Assembly (NCBI GenBank): GCA_038501785.1
Contig: JBAMJR010000031.1
Location: 5,912,501 to 5,976,500, forward strand
Direction of reading: 5' to 3'
Origin: Myoxocephalus aenaeus
Taxonomy: Eukaryota; Chordata; Actinopteri; Perciformes; Cottidae
DNA: 64,000 nucleotides
Of this stretch, positions 51,131 through 60,466 are shown one piece after another (within the stretch, counting starts at the first letter, position 1; each line of letters opens with the position of its first letter). The notes below the pieces were generated by a model. That model did no database searches, had not been told where the DNA came from, and saw only the letters and a list, made by a program, of their open reading frames with translations. The translations under genes were made by a program, and so were the position numbers.

Positions 51131-52988
51131 TCCTTGTCAGACTCACAAAATACCTCACATTCCTCACTTCCACTAACTGCTTTACAGCCAAGGAGAGATA
51201 ACAAAGAAATGGACAGGCATTGAATACCAGCCTGCACTGTGGACTCCGATTTGTTTTTTCTTCTGCGTATTAAAACCACTGGACACCACACCTTATCTCG
51301 CCCATCCCACACAGAGATGTCACAGGCTGTTTGCTAATGAGATAGAGTGTACTGTACAGCTAAGTGAGCCACCAACCTGGCTCACCTGGTTATCCCATTG
51401 AAGTGAAACCTCATCCTACTGTCTGAGCAGTGTGTTGGCTCGACCTTGTACCTGGGCCCGACTCATACCCTGGCCGACTCCAGCTCCATCACTCTCCCCT
51501 GGGATGAGGTTTTCTCTTTCTCCTGGGCTCAAGTTGCCCGCTCAGGTGTCCTGGATTTCCTGGGTCTCTCTCCTCCTGTTTCACCTCTTGTAACCTGCCT
51601 CCTTTCCTTTTGCCATGCAGGTCATCTATACTATTCACCCATGACTCTTCATCAGGATGACAAAGGGGGATGGCTAACAGATGCAGTGCTACTCATTTAC
51701 TTGTATGTTTTGGTCCGCTGATGCACAATCAAGATCAAATAGATGATATTGCTTGAACGAGAGACAGCAGATTGATTTCCAGGGCCAGTTCATTATAGTG
51801 TAAGGGGAGAGCTTCACAGTCAGGTGATGTTCCGGCTGAAGTCTCTCAAAACCTCTGCTGTATGTTGGCCAGAAAACAGCACTGACAGAGGAAGAGCGCT
51901 TCCCAAAGAGACTGGCAGGTGGAAATATACTGTGATTCAACCATCACTAGCCAGCTCAAACTCTCATTCTCACTTCACGCTCTTACCTCTCCAAGACATG
52001 TGAAGCCTACCTGGTCACCAATGAAACTGAAATCTTGAGCGTGGCGTCTTTTTATCTTTGTTCGTCAGAGATTATATAGGTATTAGTTTTCAAACAAATG
52101 TGGAATAAATATAGATGAAGAAATCAGTAATATAACAATTGTGAGTACATACTGTAAACTCCTTTCAGGATCAGCTGACCTATAATCAAGTCTGTTACTA
52201 AAAGTGCTCTGTGCAACATGTAACCTTTCCCTGAGTGGGGAATCTAAGGTGCTGATCTTTTGTTTAGTATTTCAGGTGTTCTCTAAAATATCTTACAGTT
52301 CGATTTGGTAACACGTTGATTTGGTTCTCTGGCCTCCACACCACCAAAATCACAACCACTGACTTAGGAAAAGCAGTAAAAAAAAATAATATATATATAT
52401 AAACGGTCTTGTAACACAACAATTATATTGCTGGCAAGTGACAACAGCAAACAAAATCGCTGTAAATGGTAGATACGTGGTTATGTAACTGCAACACACA
52501 ACACAATGGCAGGTATACCAGAGAGCCCATGGGGTGAACTTGCTTCGTTCCAAGCTGCCTCGGATTTGTAAAGCAGCCGTCACCACTACAATCTACATCA
52601 ACCACTGCTTGCACCACTGTACAAAACTTTCTGATGCCGGCCCAGAGGTGAGAATTGTCCCTCCAATTTTAGTGCACCCAAATTACAGCAAGAGAAGATG
52701 CTGGAGCAAAACCTTGCTTCTGGCACAGTGGAATTAAAACGCACCTGTCCAGAGTTAAACCGCCCTATGCAGCAAAGAAGAGGCCTAACTTTATTGAACA
52801 CTTTGTCAACGATTGCACAATTAATGGCAATATCCAGACAAGCGTCCAGACAGCATGCTTTCCACTGCGTCTGTGTCGCAGAAGATCTATATTGCTTCAA
52901 AATATAGTATTATTTTTTTTTCAATTTTATGGAAGTACCATATTTGTTGTGGTTGCTGTGTATTTATTTTATGAAACATTGCCAGTAT

Positions 52989-53008
52989 ATTCAATTCAAT
53001 TCAATTCA
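52989..53008 (-). repeat. LINE 3' tail, (TGAAT)4
   Basis: Four perfect pentamers at the 3' terminus of the element (TGAAT on the sense strand). L2 and related LINEs prime on and extend such short repeats instead of using poly-A. Confidence 0.85.
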
Positions 53009-53788
53009 GTTTATTTTATATAGCCCAACATCACAAATACAAGTTTGCCTCGGAGGGCTTTACAATCTGTACACATAACATCCTGTCCCGGGACCTCACA
53101 TCGGATCAGGAAAAACTCCCCTAGAAAGATAGTAAAAACCCTTTTACAGGGAAAAAAGGGAAGAAACCTGAGGGAGAGCAACAGAGGAGGATCCCTCTCC
53201 CCGGATGGACAGAAGCAATAGATGTCATGTGGCCAGAATGAATAGCGTAGTTACAGCACATTCAATGAATATGACAGAAATTATTCATATAATGAGTATT
53301 AGGCATGGTCCATGATCCTGATAATCCATGAAGCAGAAGGCGGTAGAGAGGAGGGGGGCATCAGAAGGGCCATGGCAGCAGGCAGGACCGGTTCCAGGCC
53401 GGTTCCATCAGCAGGGCCATGGCAGCAGGCAGGACCGGTTCCAGGCAGCCATGGATCCATGGCAGGAGGGGTGGGTGGGGGGGGCGGCAGGACCCGGGGC
53501 AGGACCCGGGGTAGGACCCGGGGCAGGACCGGTTCCAGGCAGCCATGAATCCATGGAAAAAGAAAGTAGAGTTAGTAATGTGCATTGAAGAGACAATAGT
53601 TTATCCAGATGGAGAGAAAGAAGAGGAGAGGAGGAGTGAAAGAGGAAGAGAAGAGAAGCGAAAGAGGAAGAGAAGAGGAGCTCAGTGTATCCTAAGATGT
53701 CCCCCAGCAGTCTAGGCCTATAGCAGCATATCTAGGGGCTGGACCAGGGCAAACCTGAGCCAGCCCTAACTATAAGCCTGAAACAGCC
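53009..53788 (-). other. LINE 3' UTR
   Basis: About 780 bp between the ORF2 stop and the tail. In sense order it has an A/G-type low-complexity part (53590-53680 as seen on the plus strand), a GC-rich minisatellite (53367-53556) and a conserved-looking terminal 80 bp that includes the GGGCTATATAAA end. The terminal part is where the reverse transcriptase of L2-type elements recognises its RNA. Confidence 0.75.
53367..53556. repeat. minisatellite inside the LINE 3' UTR
   Basis: A 33-bp segment at 53367-53399 recurs exactly at 53414-53446, 47 bp on. It is followed by three 12-bp units of GGCAGGACCCGG type (53486-53521) and a further GGCAGGACCGGTTCCAGGC (53522-53540). The CAGCCATGRATCCATGG word occurs twice. 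The GC content is far above the flanks. The frames over it on both strands are repeat-derived. Confidence 0.88.
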
Positions 53789-56700
53789 CTAAGTATAAGC
53801 GCTATCAAAGAGGAAAGTCTTAAGTCTACTCTTAAATGAGGTGACTGTGTCTGCCCCCCGGACTGAAAGTGGAAGCTGATTCCACAGAAGAGGAGCACGA
53901 TAACTGAAAGCTCTAGCCCCCAACCTACTTTTTAAGACTCTGGGAACCACAAGTAACCCTGCATTCAGTGAGCGTAACGCTCTGGTGGGGTAATATGGCA
54001 CTATAAGCTCTTTAAGATATGATGGTGCATCACCAGCTAAGGCTTTATAGGTGAGGAGGAGGATTTTAAATATGATTCTCGATCTTACAGGAAGCCAGTG
54101 GAGAGCAGCTAGTACAGGAGTAATGTGATCTCTCTTCCGAGTCCTTGTTAGTACACGAGCTGCAGCATTCTGGATCAGCTGGAGAGACCCAAGGGACTTT
54201 CCGGAGCAGCCTGATAATACGGAGTTACAGTAATCCAGTCTTGAAGTAACAAATGCGTGGATCAATGTTTCTGCATCGCTTTGAGACAGGATGTGCCGGA
54301 TCTTTGAGATGTTCCGTAGGTGAAAAAAGGCAGTCCTTGAGATCTGTTTCACGTGGGAGCCAAAGGATAGGTCCTGGTCAAAAATAACTCCGAGATTCCT
54401 TACGGTGGTGGTGGATGCCAGAGCGATGCCATCCAGGGAAACCATATCGTCAGATAGTTGATTTCTGAGGTGTTCTGGGCCGAGTAGAATAACTTCAGTC
54501 TTGTCAGAGTTCAGCAACAGGAAGTTGCAGGTCATCCAGGTTTTGATGTCTTTAAGACACGCTTGAAGTTTAGTGACCTGGTGGATTTCATCTGGCTTGA
54601 TTGACAGATATAGTTGAGTATCATCGGCATAACAGTGAAAGTTTATGGAGTGTTTTCTGATAATATTGCCTAAAGGAAGCATATACAAGGTGAATAAAAT
54701 TGGTCCAAGCACAGAACCTTGTGGAACTCCATGACGAACGGCGGTGGTCATCGAGGCCTCATCGTTTACAAATACAAACTGAGATCGATCTGATAAATAC
54801 GACTTAAACCAGCTTAATGCTGTACCTTTAATACCAATTGACTGGTCTAGTCTCTGTAATAAGATGCCATGGTCAATGGTGTCAAATGCTGCACTAAGGT
54901 CTAACAGGACAAGTACAGAGACAAGTCCCCTATCTGATGCAACTAGAAGGTCATTAGTAATTGTCACTAGTGCTGTCTCTGTGCTATGATGCTTTCTAAA
55001 TCCTGACTGAAATTCCTCAAATAAACTATTGTTATGTAAAAAGTCGCACAACTGATTTGCGACTACCTTCTCCAGTATCTTAGAGAGGAAGGGAAGGTTA
55101 GAGATAGGTCTGTAGTTAGCCAACACCTCTGGATCCAGGGTGGGCTTTTTAAGAAGAGGTTTAATTACAGCTACTTTAAAAGACTGTGGTACATGACCCA
55201 TTAGTAAAGACCCATTGATAATATCTAGTACAGAGGCACAAATTAAGGGTAAAACTTCTTTAAACAGCTTTGTCGGAACAGGGTCTAGGAGACAGGTAGA
55301 AGATTTAGAAGTAGAAACCATTGAAGACAGTTGGTCGAGGTTGATGGTAAAAAATCCATCCAGACGCACAACAGGGCCCACAGCCTCCTCCATGGTCATC
55401 CCACCTGAGGATGGACCGGCAGTAGTCGAGGGCAGGAGATCACCGATCCTGTCTCTAATGGCCATAATCTTATCATTGAAGAAGTTCATAAAGTCATTAC
55501 TACTGAGGTCTATAGGAATACACGGATCCACCGAGCTATGACTCTCAGCCAGCCTGGCCACAGTGCTAAAGAGAAACCTAGGGTTGCTCTTGTTTTTCTC
55601 TATTAGTGATGAGTAGTAGGCTCCTCTGGCATTACGGAGGGCCTTCTTATATGTTCTCAGACTATCCCGCCAGACCAACCGGGACTCCTCCAGACCGTTG
55701 GAACGCCATATGCCCTCAAGCTTCCGTGATGCTTGCTTCAATATGCGGGTCTGAGGGTTGTACCATGGAGCGAGCCTCCTTTGCTTAATGATCCTCTTTT
55801 TTAGAGGGGCTATCGAGTCCAGCGTCACTCTCAGTGAGCCAGTAGCACTATCGACGAGCTGATCAATCTGGGAGGGAGTAAAGTTAGCACAGGAGTCCTC
55901 TGTTATATTGAGACATGGTAATGAATCAAATACAGAAGGAATCGCTTCCTTAAATCTAGCAACAGCACCGTCAGTTAGACATCTGGTGTAAAAACTCTTG
56001 CCTAACGCTGTACAATCTGGTAGCATAAACTCAAAAGTTATAAGACAATGGTCTGATAAAAGAGGGTTCTGTGGAAACACTACTAAGTGCTCCACATCAA
56101 TGCCATATGTAAGAACAAGGTCGAGGGTGTGGTTAAAGCAGTGAGTCGGTTCCTGTACTCTCTGACAGAAGCCAATCGAATCTAACAATAAGCTAAATGC
56201 AACACTAAGGCTATCATTGCTAACATCCACATGAATATTAAAATCACCTACAATAATAACCTTATCAGTCTTAAGGACCAAACTTGACAAAAACTCAGAA
56301 AATTCAGATATAAATTCGGAGTACAAACCTGGTGCTCGGTATACCACGACAAACAGAATCGGCTGTACTGTTTTCCAGGTTGGATGTGAAATACTAAGAA
56401 CGAGGCTTTCAAATGAGTTGCAGCTCAATCCAGGTTTAGGACCCATCAGCAGACCCGAGTCAAAGATGGCAGCTACTCCACCTCCTCGGCCGGTGTCTCG
56501 AGGAATGTGCATATTAACATGACTTGGAGGAGTAGATTCATTTAGGCTGACATATTCCTCATGTCTCAGCCAGGTTTCAGTAAGACAAAATACATCAATA
56601 TGGTTGTCAGATATTAATTCATTTACTAATACAGCTTTAGAAGACAAAGATCTAATATTTAGGAGTCCACATTTAATTATCCTATCGTGTTGCACTATTG

Positions 56701-56893
56701 CAGTAGTGGTGTTAACCTTTATGAGGTTGTTTTCTATAACTCCTCTTTTGGTTACTTTTGATTTAATTAATTTAAGTGGCCGTGGGACAGACACAGTCTC
56801 TATAGAGTTAAAGATGGGCAGCTGCCCTAAAGAAAATGCAGGAAGTGCAGAGAAGGGTGTAAGACTACAACTCTGCTTCTGCTTCCTGGTCTG
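53789..56893 (-). CDS. LINE ORF2: APE endonuclease and reverse transcriptase
   Basis: The enzyme that nicks target DNA and copies the element RNA onto it in the nucleus. Numbering from the GTG at 56794, 1001 residues: APE endonuclease about 40-255 (N46 in GLLNIRSL, E73 in LTETW, Y152 in VVYRAPG, D184/N186 in GDFNIH, SDH 247-249). Reverse transcriptase about 535-800: NYRPIS 560-565, QSGFRKHHSTETAL 596-609, motif A D632 in LDLSAAFDTIDH, GVPQGSVLGP 689-698, YADD 722-725. The C-terminal region has the ALHWLPVRSRI and LLWNQLP blocks usual in this group. No RNase H and no premature stop. All core residues are present. The frame is open from directly after the ORF1 stop, and the first in-frame ATG is Met95, inside the endonuclease. 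I therefore give the whole open frame and not a start. Translation probably needs readthrough or a non-AUG start. Confidence 0.93.
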   Translation of the reverse strand, partial: QTRKQKQSCSLTPFSALPAFSLGQLPIFNSIETVSVPRPLKLIKSKVTKRGVIENNLIKVNTTTAIVQHDRIIKCGLLNIRSLSSKAVLVNELISDNHIDVFCLTETWLRHEEYVSLNESTPPSHVNMHIPRDTGRGGGVAAIFDSGLLMGPKPGLSCNSFESLVLSISHPTWKTVQPILFVVVYRAPGLYSEFISEFSEFLSSLVLKTDKVIIVGDFNIHVDVSNDSLSVAFSLLLDSIGFCQRVQEPTHCFNHTLDLVLTYGIDVEHLVVFPQNPLLSDHCLITFEFMLPDCTALGKSFYTRCLTDGAVARFKEAIPSVFDSLPCLNITEDSCANFTPSQIDQLVDSATGSLRVTLDSIAPLKKRIIKQRRLAPWYNPQTRILKQASRKLEGIWRSNGLEESRLVWRDSLRTYKKALRNARGAYYSSLIEKNKSNPRFLFSTVARLAESHSSVDPCIPIDLSSNDFMNFFNDKIMAIRDRIGDLLPSTTAGPSSGGMTMEEAVGPVVRLDGFFTINLDQLSSMVSTSKSSTCLLDPVPTKLFKEVLPLICASVLDIINGSLLMGHVPQSFKVAVIKPLLKKPTLDPEVLANYRPISNLPFLSKILEKVVANQLCDFLHNNSLFEEFQSGFRKHHSTETALVTITNDLLVASDRGLVSVLVLLDLSAAFDTIDHGILLQRLDQSIGIKGTALSWFKSYLSDRSQFVFVNDEASMTTAVRHGVPQGSVLGPILFTLYMLPLGNIIRKHSINFHCYADDTQLYLSIKPDEIHQVTKLQACLKDIKTWMTCNFLLLNSDKTEVILLGPEHLRNQLSDDMVSLDGIALASTTTVRNLGVIFDQDLSFGSHVKQISRTAFFHLRNISKIRHILSQSDAETLIHAFVTSRLDYCNSVLSGCSGKSLGSLQLIQNAAARVLTRTRKRDHITPVLAALHWLPVRSRIIFKILLLTYKALAGDAPSYLKELIVPYYPTRALRSLNAGLLVVPRVLKSRLGARAFSYRAPLLWNQLPLSVRGADTVTSFKSRLKTFLFDSAYT

Positions 56894-57769
56894 TCATGCA
56901 CGAAGTCGACCAATAAGCTTGGTCATGTTTGCAGAAAGGAGATCCGCTCCATCCGAAGTGGGATGGATGCCGTCACCCCTAATCAGACCTGGGTTTCCCC
57001 GGAAAGACCGCCAGTTATCTACGAAGCCCACATTGTTTGCTGGACACCACCGTGACAACCAACGGTGGAAAGTTGACATGCGGCTATACATCTCATCAGT
57101 CACCGTGTTTGGGAGCGGGCCAGAGAAGACTACCGAGTCCGCCATTGTTTTGGCGTAAGCACACACCGACTCCACGCCGATTTTAGTGACTTCCGAGTGG
57201 CGAAGCCGGGAGTCATTAAAGCCGACGTGTATTACAATCTTACTGTATTTACGTTTGTCTTTAGCCAACAGTTTTAAATAGGACTCAACGTCGCCCGCCC
57301 TGGCCCCAGAAATACATTTGACTGTGGTCCCTGGTTTCGCAATCTTCACGTTTCTAACAATTGAGCTCCCGACAACCAAGGTTGGTTTCTCAGTGCCGCT
57401 GAGTGGCGAGAGGCCAGAAACGGGAAGAGGGTGGCGGTGTCCAGAGGACTGCTTAGATCCCGGCTTCTGCCTCCTTCGTACAGTCACCCAGTCCCCCGGC
57501 TGCTCGGGGGCTGCCGGGGAACAGTTAACGTTATCAGAAGCTAAAGCTAGTTGGTCCGCACCGACTATGGGAGTTGGGATGGCTAACGTAGCTAACGTCT
57601 GAGCTTCAATGGTGCGGAGCCGTGCATCTAACCCACTGAGACCTGCCTCCAACCTAGCAAATAAACTACACTTCTTACATGTATCGTTATCATTAAAGAA
57701 GGCAGGGGAATAGCTAAACATGTGACACGCTGAGCAGGAGAGAGCAGAAGAGGGAGAGGAGGAAGACAT
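56894..57769 (-). CDS. LINE ORF1: finger, coiled coil and SGNH esterase
   Basis: 291 aa, true ATG at 57769 with an in-frame TAG 12 nt upstream that fixes the start. Residues 12-34 form a C-x2-C-x15-C-x2-C finger (C12, C15, C31, C34). Residues about 36-60 form a heptad-like helix (LFARLEAGLSGLDARLRTI). A Ser/Pro/Gly-rich linker follows. An SGNH/GDSL-type esterase fold spans about 128-291: nucleophile Ser in VVGSSIVRN (135-136), Gly in SGARAGD (154-160), Asn185 in HVGFND, and D266/H269 in DGIHP. CR1/L2-group ORF1 proteins with such esterase domains are known; they are thought to act in RNP assembly or membrane-lipid interaction, but the substrate is unsettled. The frame is intact. The stop TGA is followed by C. 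Confidence 0.92.
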   Translation of the reverse strand: MSSSSPSSALSCSACHMFSYSPAFFNDNDTCKKCSLFARLEAGLSGLDARLRTIEAQTLATLAIPTPIVGADQLALASDNVNCSPAAPEQPGDWVTVRRRQKPGSKQSSGHRHPLPVSGLSPLSGTEKPTLVVGSSIVRNVKIAKPGTTVKCISGARAGDVESYLKLLAKDKRKYSKIVIHVGFNDSRLRHSEVTKIGVESVCAYAKTMADSVVFSGPLPNTVTDEMYSRMSTFHRWLSRWCPANNVGFVDNWRSFRGNPGLIRGDGIHPTSDGADLLSANMTKLIGRLRA

Positions 57770-58020
57770 CGCTAGCTGCTAGGCTAAGTGAGGTAGCTAA
57801 CGATTAGCAGAACAAGCAAAGTGAAAACAGGACAGTTAGATGCAGGCGGTGAGCCGTTAAAAGAAGAAGAGAGTTGAGTGTTTAGATGTGAAAGATGTAC
57901 AACAGGTGATCAGGCGCTTGTACTGGAGAATATCACACAATTAGCTCGGTTTAGCTGGAGCTGAGACAAGTACGTTATCAACACACACGGTGGAACCGGA
58001 AGTGACGCAATACGCTTACC
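57770..58020 (-). promoter_or_regulatory. LINE 5' UTR and internal promoter
   Basis: About 250 bp between ORF1 and the apparent 5' end. Near the 5' end, the sense strand reads ATTGCGTCACTTCCGGT (58011 down to 57995): an ATF/C/EBP-type TTGCGTCA fused to an ETS-type CACTTCCGG. LINEs transcribe from internal 5' UTR promoters, so this composite site is a plausible activator site. The exact start is not known; the similarity I recognise fades by about 58040. Confidence 0.55.
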
Positions 58021-59331
58021 GTCGACTCTGAGCAGCAGCACATGACTATATATGTAGTAGACTAACCATGTTTAGGAGCAATAAGCCACTTGAGGCCATG
58101 ATTTACACTGATTTTACAACAGCTAAGGGCCGTTATTAGGCATGACATGGAGCGTGGATTATTGCTTAATTTTACACTAAACGTGTTTGTATTCTTTAGA
58201 AAAACAAAATGTGTTCTACTTGACACAAATCTACCAATTCGATTTACCAAGATTGCAGTCCTACCACCCCCCTTGGAATGGCTCAAAATCCAGATTACAG
58301 CCAGAAGAAGGGATCAGCCAGCAGTGATGATGATCCAGATAGCACAGGAAGCAGCTTCGACCTTCATTTAAAAAACAGCCTGCACAAAAAGTGTAGAACA
58401 GTTATCCATTGTTGTCATTATCCATATTATTACATTTTACATAAACAACCCTTGCAATAACTAGAATGAACATTTCTTATTTTAATTTGTCTCATTCTCT
58501 GTTATTTCAATTTCAAAATAAAGTACATATCTGGCCTTTTGCATTTTTTATTAAGTGTATTACCATTAGCTTTAACCAATTCAAATACACTTATGTTGGT
58601 GCTTTATGCGAGCTACAGCTAGCCTACACAAGGGAATATATGTTGCACTTATTTTAGCTAGGTCTCACTTAAACTGACGGAGGTGAATAGATAAACAGCT
58701 CATTACAAAGAGCCATGTTTACTTCAAATCACACAAAAACGTTATCACCTGGTTGGATTAGCATCACATTATTTAAATCATAAACGCACAATTCAACTTT
58801 TTTGGAGTGGAATTTCAACGCAAACCAGCTAACTTTGGGGAGTTAACTCACAGGGAAATCCACTTAATTGGAAGGAAATGCCAGACGGAGTTTCTCACAG
58901 CAGCGACTCTGTAGTTTAGCCCTTCTCACTTTCTCTTTCAGGCATGTCTGGAGTTATTTTTAACAAGAACTGGTCAACTCGACTGGATGTGATTGTGGCC
59001 AAAAAGGATAACCTGAACGAGTCATCCGCTGCGCGTAGGAGGAAGCGTTGCCTGTGAGGCGTTTATGGAACATCTGTAAATTGACCTGCAAAAAATAACC
59101 TCGGCTAAACAAGCATCTCCATGTATCTCCAGTAAATATGAAAACAGAAACGTAAAAACAATAATTTGCCATACAATTTGCATGTTACGGCACATGGCCC
59201 ACCAAGAACAGTAAAAAAAAAAAAAAATGTAAACGAATAAATAAACAAGATAAAACATGTTACTTTGTCACTGACTACTAATTTATAGTAGTCAGTGGAG
59301 AGAGTCACAGCATGTTATTGTTATTTTACAA
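58021..59331. other. non-coding DNA, two weak exon-like frames
   Basis: Mostly AT-rich unique sequence. Two short frames are more protein-like than the background: 58278-58460 (starts MAQNPDYSQKKGSASS) behind an AG at 58258, and 58943-59059 (starts MSGVIFNKNWSTRLD) behind a CTTTCTCTTTCAG acceptor-like stretch, with AATAAA near 59235. I do not recognise either. They are too short to call as exons. Confidence 0.4.
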
Positions 59332-59655
59332 CAGAGGTTCCTAACTTGGGGTTCAGGGCCTCTTTAAGGGGTTGCAAGATAAGTTTGGAGGGTTAGGGGT
59401 AATAAACAGGATAGAAAGCAGGAAAATTAGTAGATATTTTTTCAATATTTCTTTCAGTTTGGCTCTTTTTTTATGAATAACTGGATAATTGAACTCCTTG
59501 AGTTCTCTAAAATGCATTTGCTTGAAACACTGGTAAAAGTCACTCTTAGGTCCACAAAGTCAGAACTGATAGATATATACAGTAGAACTGATGATGAGGG
59601 GTCGCTATATTGCTTTATTCTAAGGGGCCACAGCCAAGCAGTTTGAGAACCACTG
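59332..59655. mobile_element. non-autonomous hAT-like element, 324 bp
   Basis: The left end CAGAGGTTCCTAACTTGGGG and the right end read in reverse, CAGTGGTTCTCAAACTGC, are degenerate inverted repeats of the CAGTGGTTCTCAA type known from vertebrate hAT elements. The flanks TTTTACAA (59324-59331) and CTCTACAA (59656-59663) match at 6 of 8, fitting an old 8-bp duplication. Interior words GGGTTGCAAGA and GGGTCGCTAT fit the family. No coding capacity. Confidence 0.75.
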
Positions 59656-60352
59656 CTCTACAATATACAATGGTATCTAAACGATAAAATGCCAAGGAAA
59701 TGAAATATGAACAAATTACATACTGTACAATAACAACAATAGTGTCTAACCAGGGCAATAAATACCACAAACAATGTATTTGTGTGCATGAAAATGTCAA
59801 TTCTCACCATTATTCATGACCTAAGAAGATTTGAGGAGACAGACAGAAAGGAGTCACTTAGATTTGGGTGAATTTTGGAAGCATATAAAGAAATTGGGAG
59901 GGGGGTTAGCGCATCGGGGCTGAGCTGTGAGCACAGCAGGAGGTCATGTCCCCCGAGGGAGGGGTGTCCGAGCATGGCACCTCCCAGGGGCAAAACAGAC
60001 AGACGGAGCCACATAGGGTTAACATGACGGTAACAGTGGCGGGCATCAGCCTCGCCTCCTCTCATTGCCACGTCCTTGTAGAAATGCCAGGCCCTTGGGT
60101 GTGGTGGGAGCATTTTTTTTGGAAGACGAAGTGGGTGGGTAGTGTGGCGCTAACGTGGTCCAGTGGTAATCCCACATGGCACAGGCAAAGCCCCAGGTAG
60201 TGTTTTAGGAGAACAGGGGCAGCTTTGTGTCATAGCTAGCCCGGGCTAATGTGTCAGCTGGGTGTTTCCCCAAATCAGCCTCGTCCTACACCAGGACAGC
60301 CCTCAACCACAATGGGCTGCTGAAGATGACATATGCTGAAGGCAGAGACTGA

Positions 60353-60466
<114 letters not shown>

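Larger units (their letters stand above)
47178..52988. other. non-coding DNA, repeat-poor
   Basis: AT-rich with no supported gene. It holds a hairpin at 49858-49873, a ZNF143-like site at 49879-49902, a short TG tract, tandem GTGGGAAAAAA units at 50898-50919 and a C-run/CA compound at 51085. The stretch 52530-52910 is open on both strands for 67-100 codons but shows no domain I know; it may be a decayed repeat. Confidence 0.55.
52989..58020 (-). mobile_element. near-complete L2-clade LINE retrotransposon
   Basis: About 5.0 kb in minus orientation: 5' UTR (about 57770-58020), ORF1 (56894-57769), ORF2 (53789-56893), 3' UTR (53009-53788) and a tail of four ATTCA units as read on the plus strand (52989-53008). 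A short tandem tail in place of poly-A, an ORF1 esterase, an APE endonuclease and no RNase H are features of the CR1/L2 group. The end GGGCTATATAAAATAAACTG before the tail is the L2-like 3' end I know from fish. Both ORFs are unbroken, so the insertion is young. No target-site duplication could be defined, and the 5' boundary is approximate. Confidence 0.9.

Noticed and set aside
53367..53556. CRISPR-like array
   Set aside because: Repeats are few, of different lengths and spaced without uniform unique spacers, and they lie inside a LINE 3' UTR in a vertebrate genome.
56604..56794. GTG at 56794 as the normal ORF2 start
   Set aside because: GTG is a bacterial start. In a vertebrate it would be an unusual non-AUG start, so I treat the frame as open back to the ORF1 stop without naming a start.
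55215..57602. Plus-strand frames of 60-184 aa opposite the LINE
   Set aside because: Antisense shadows of ORF1 and ORF2, whose domains are on the minus strand.
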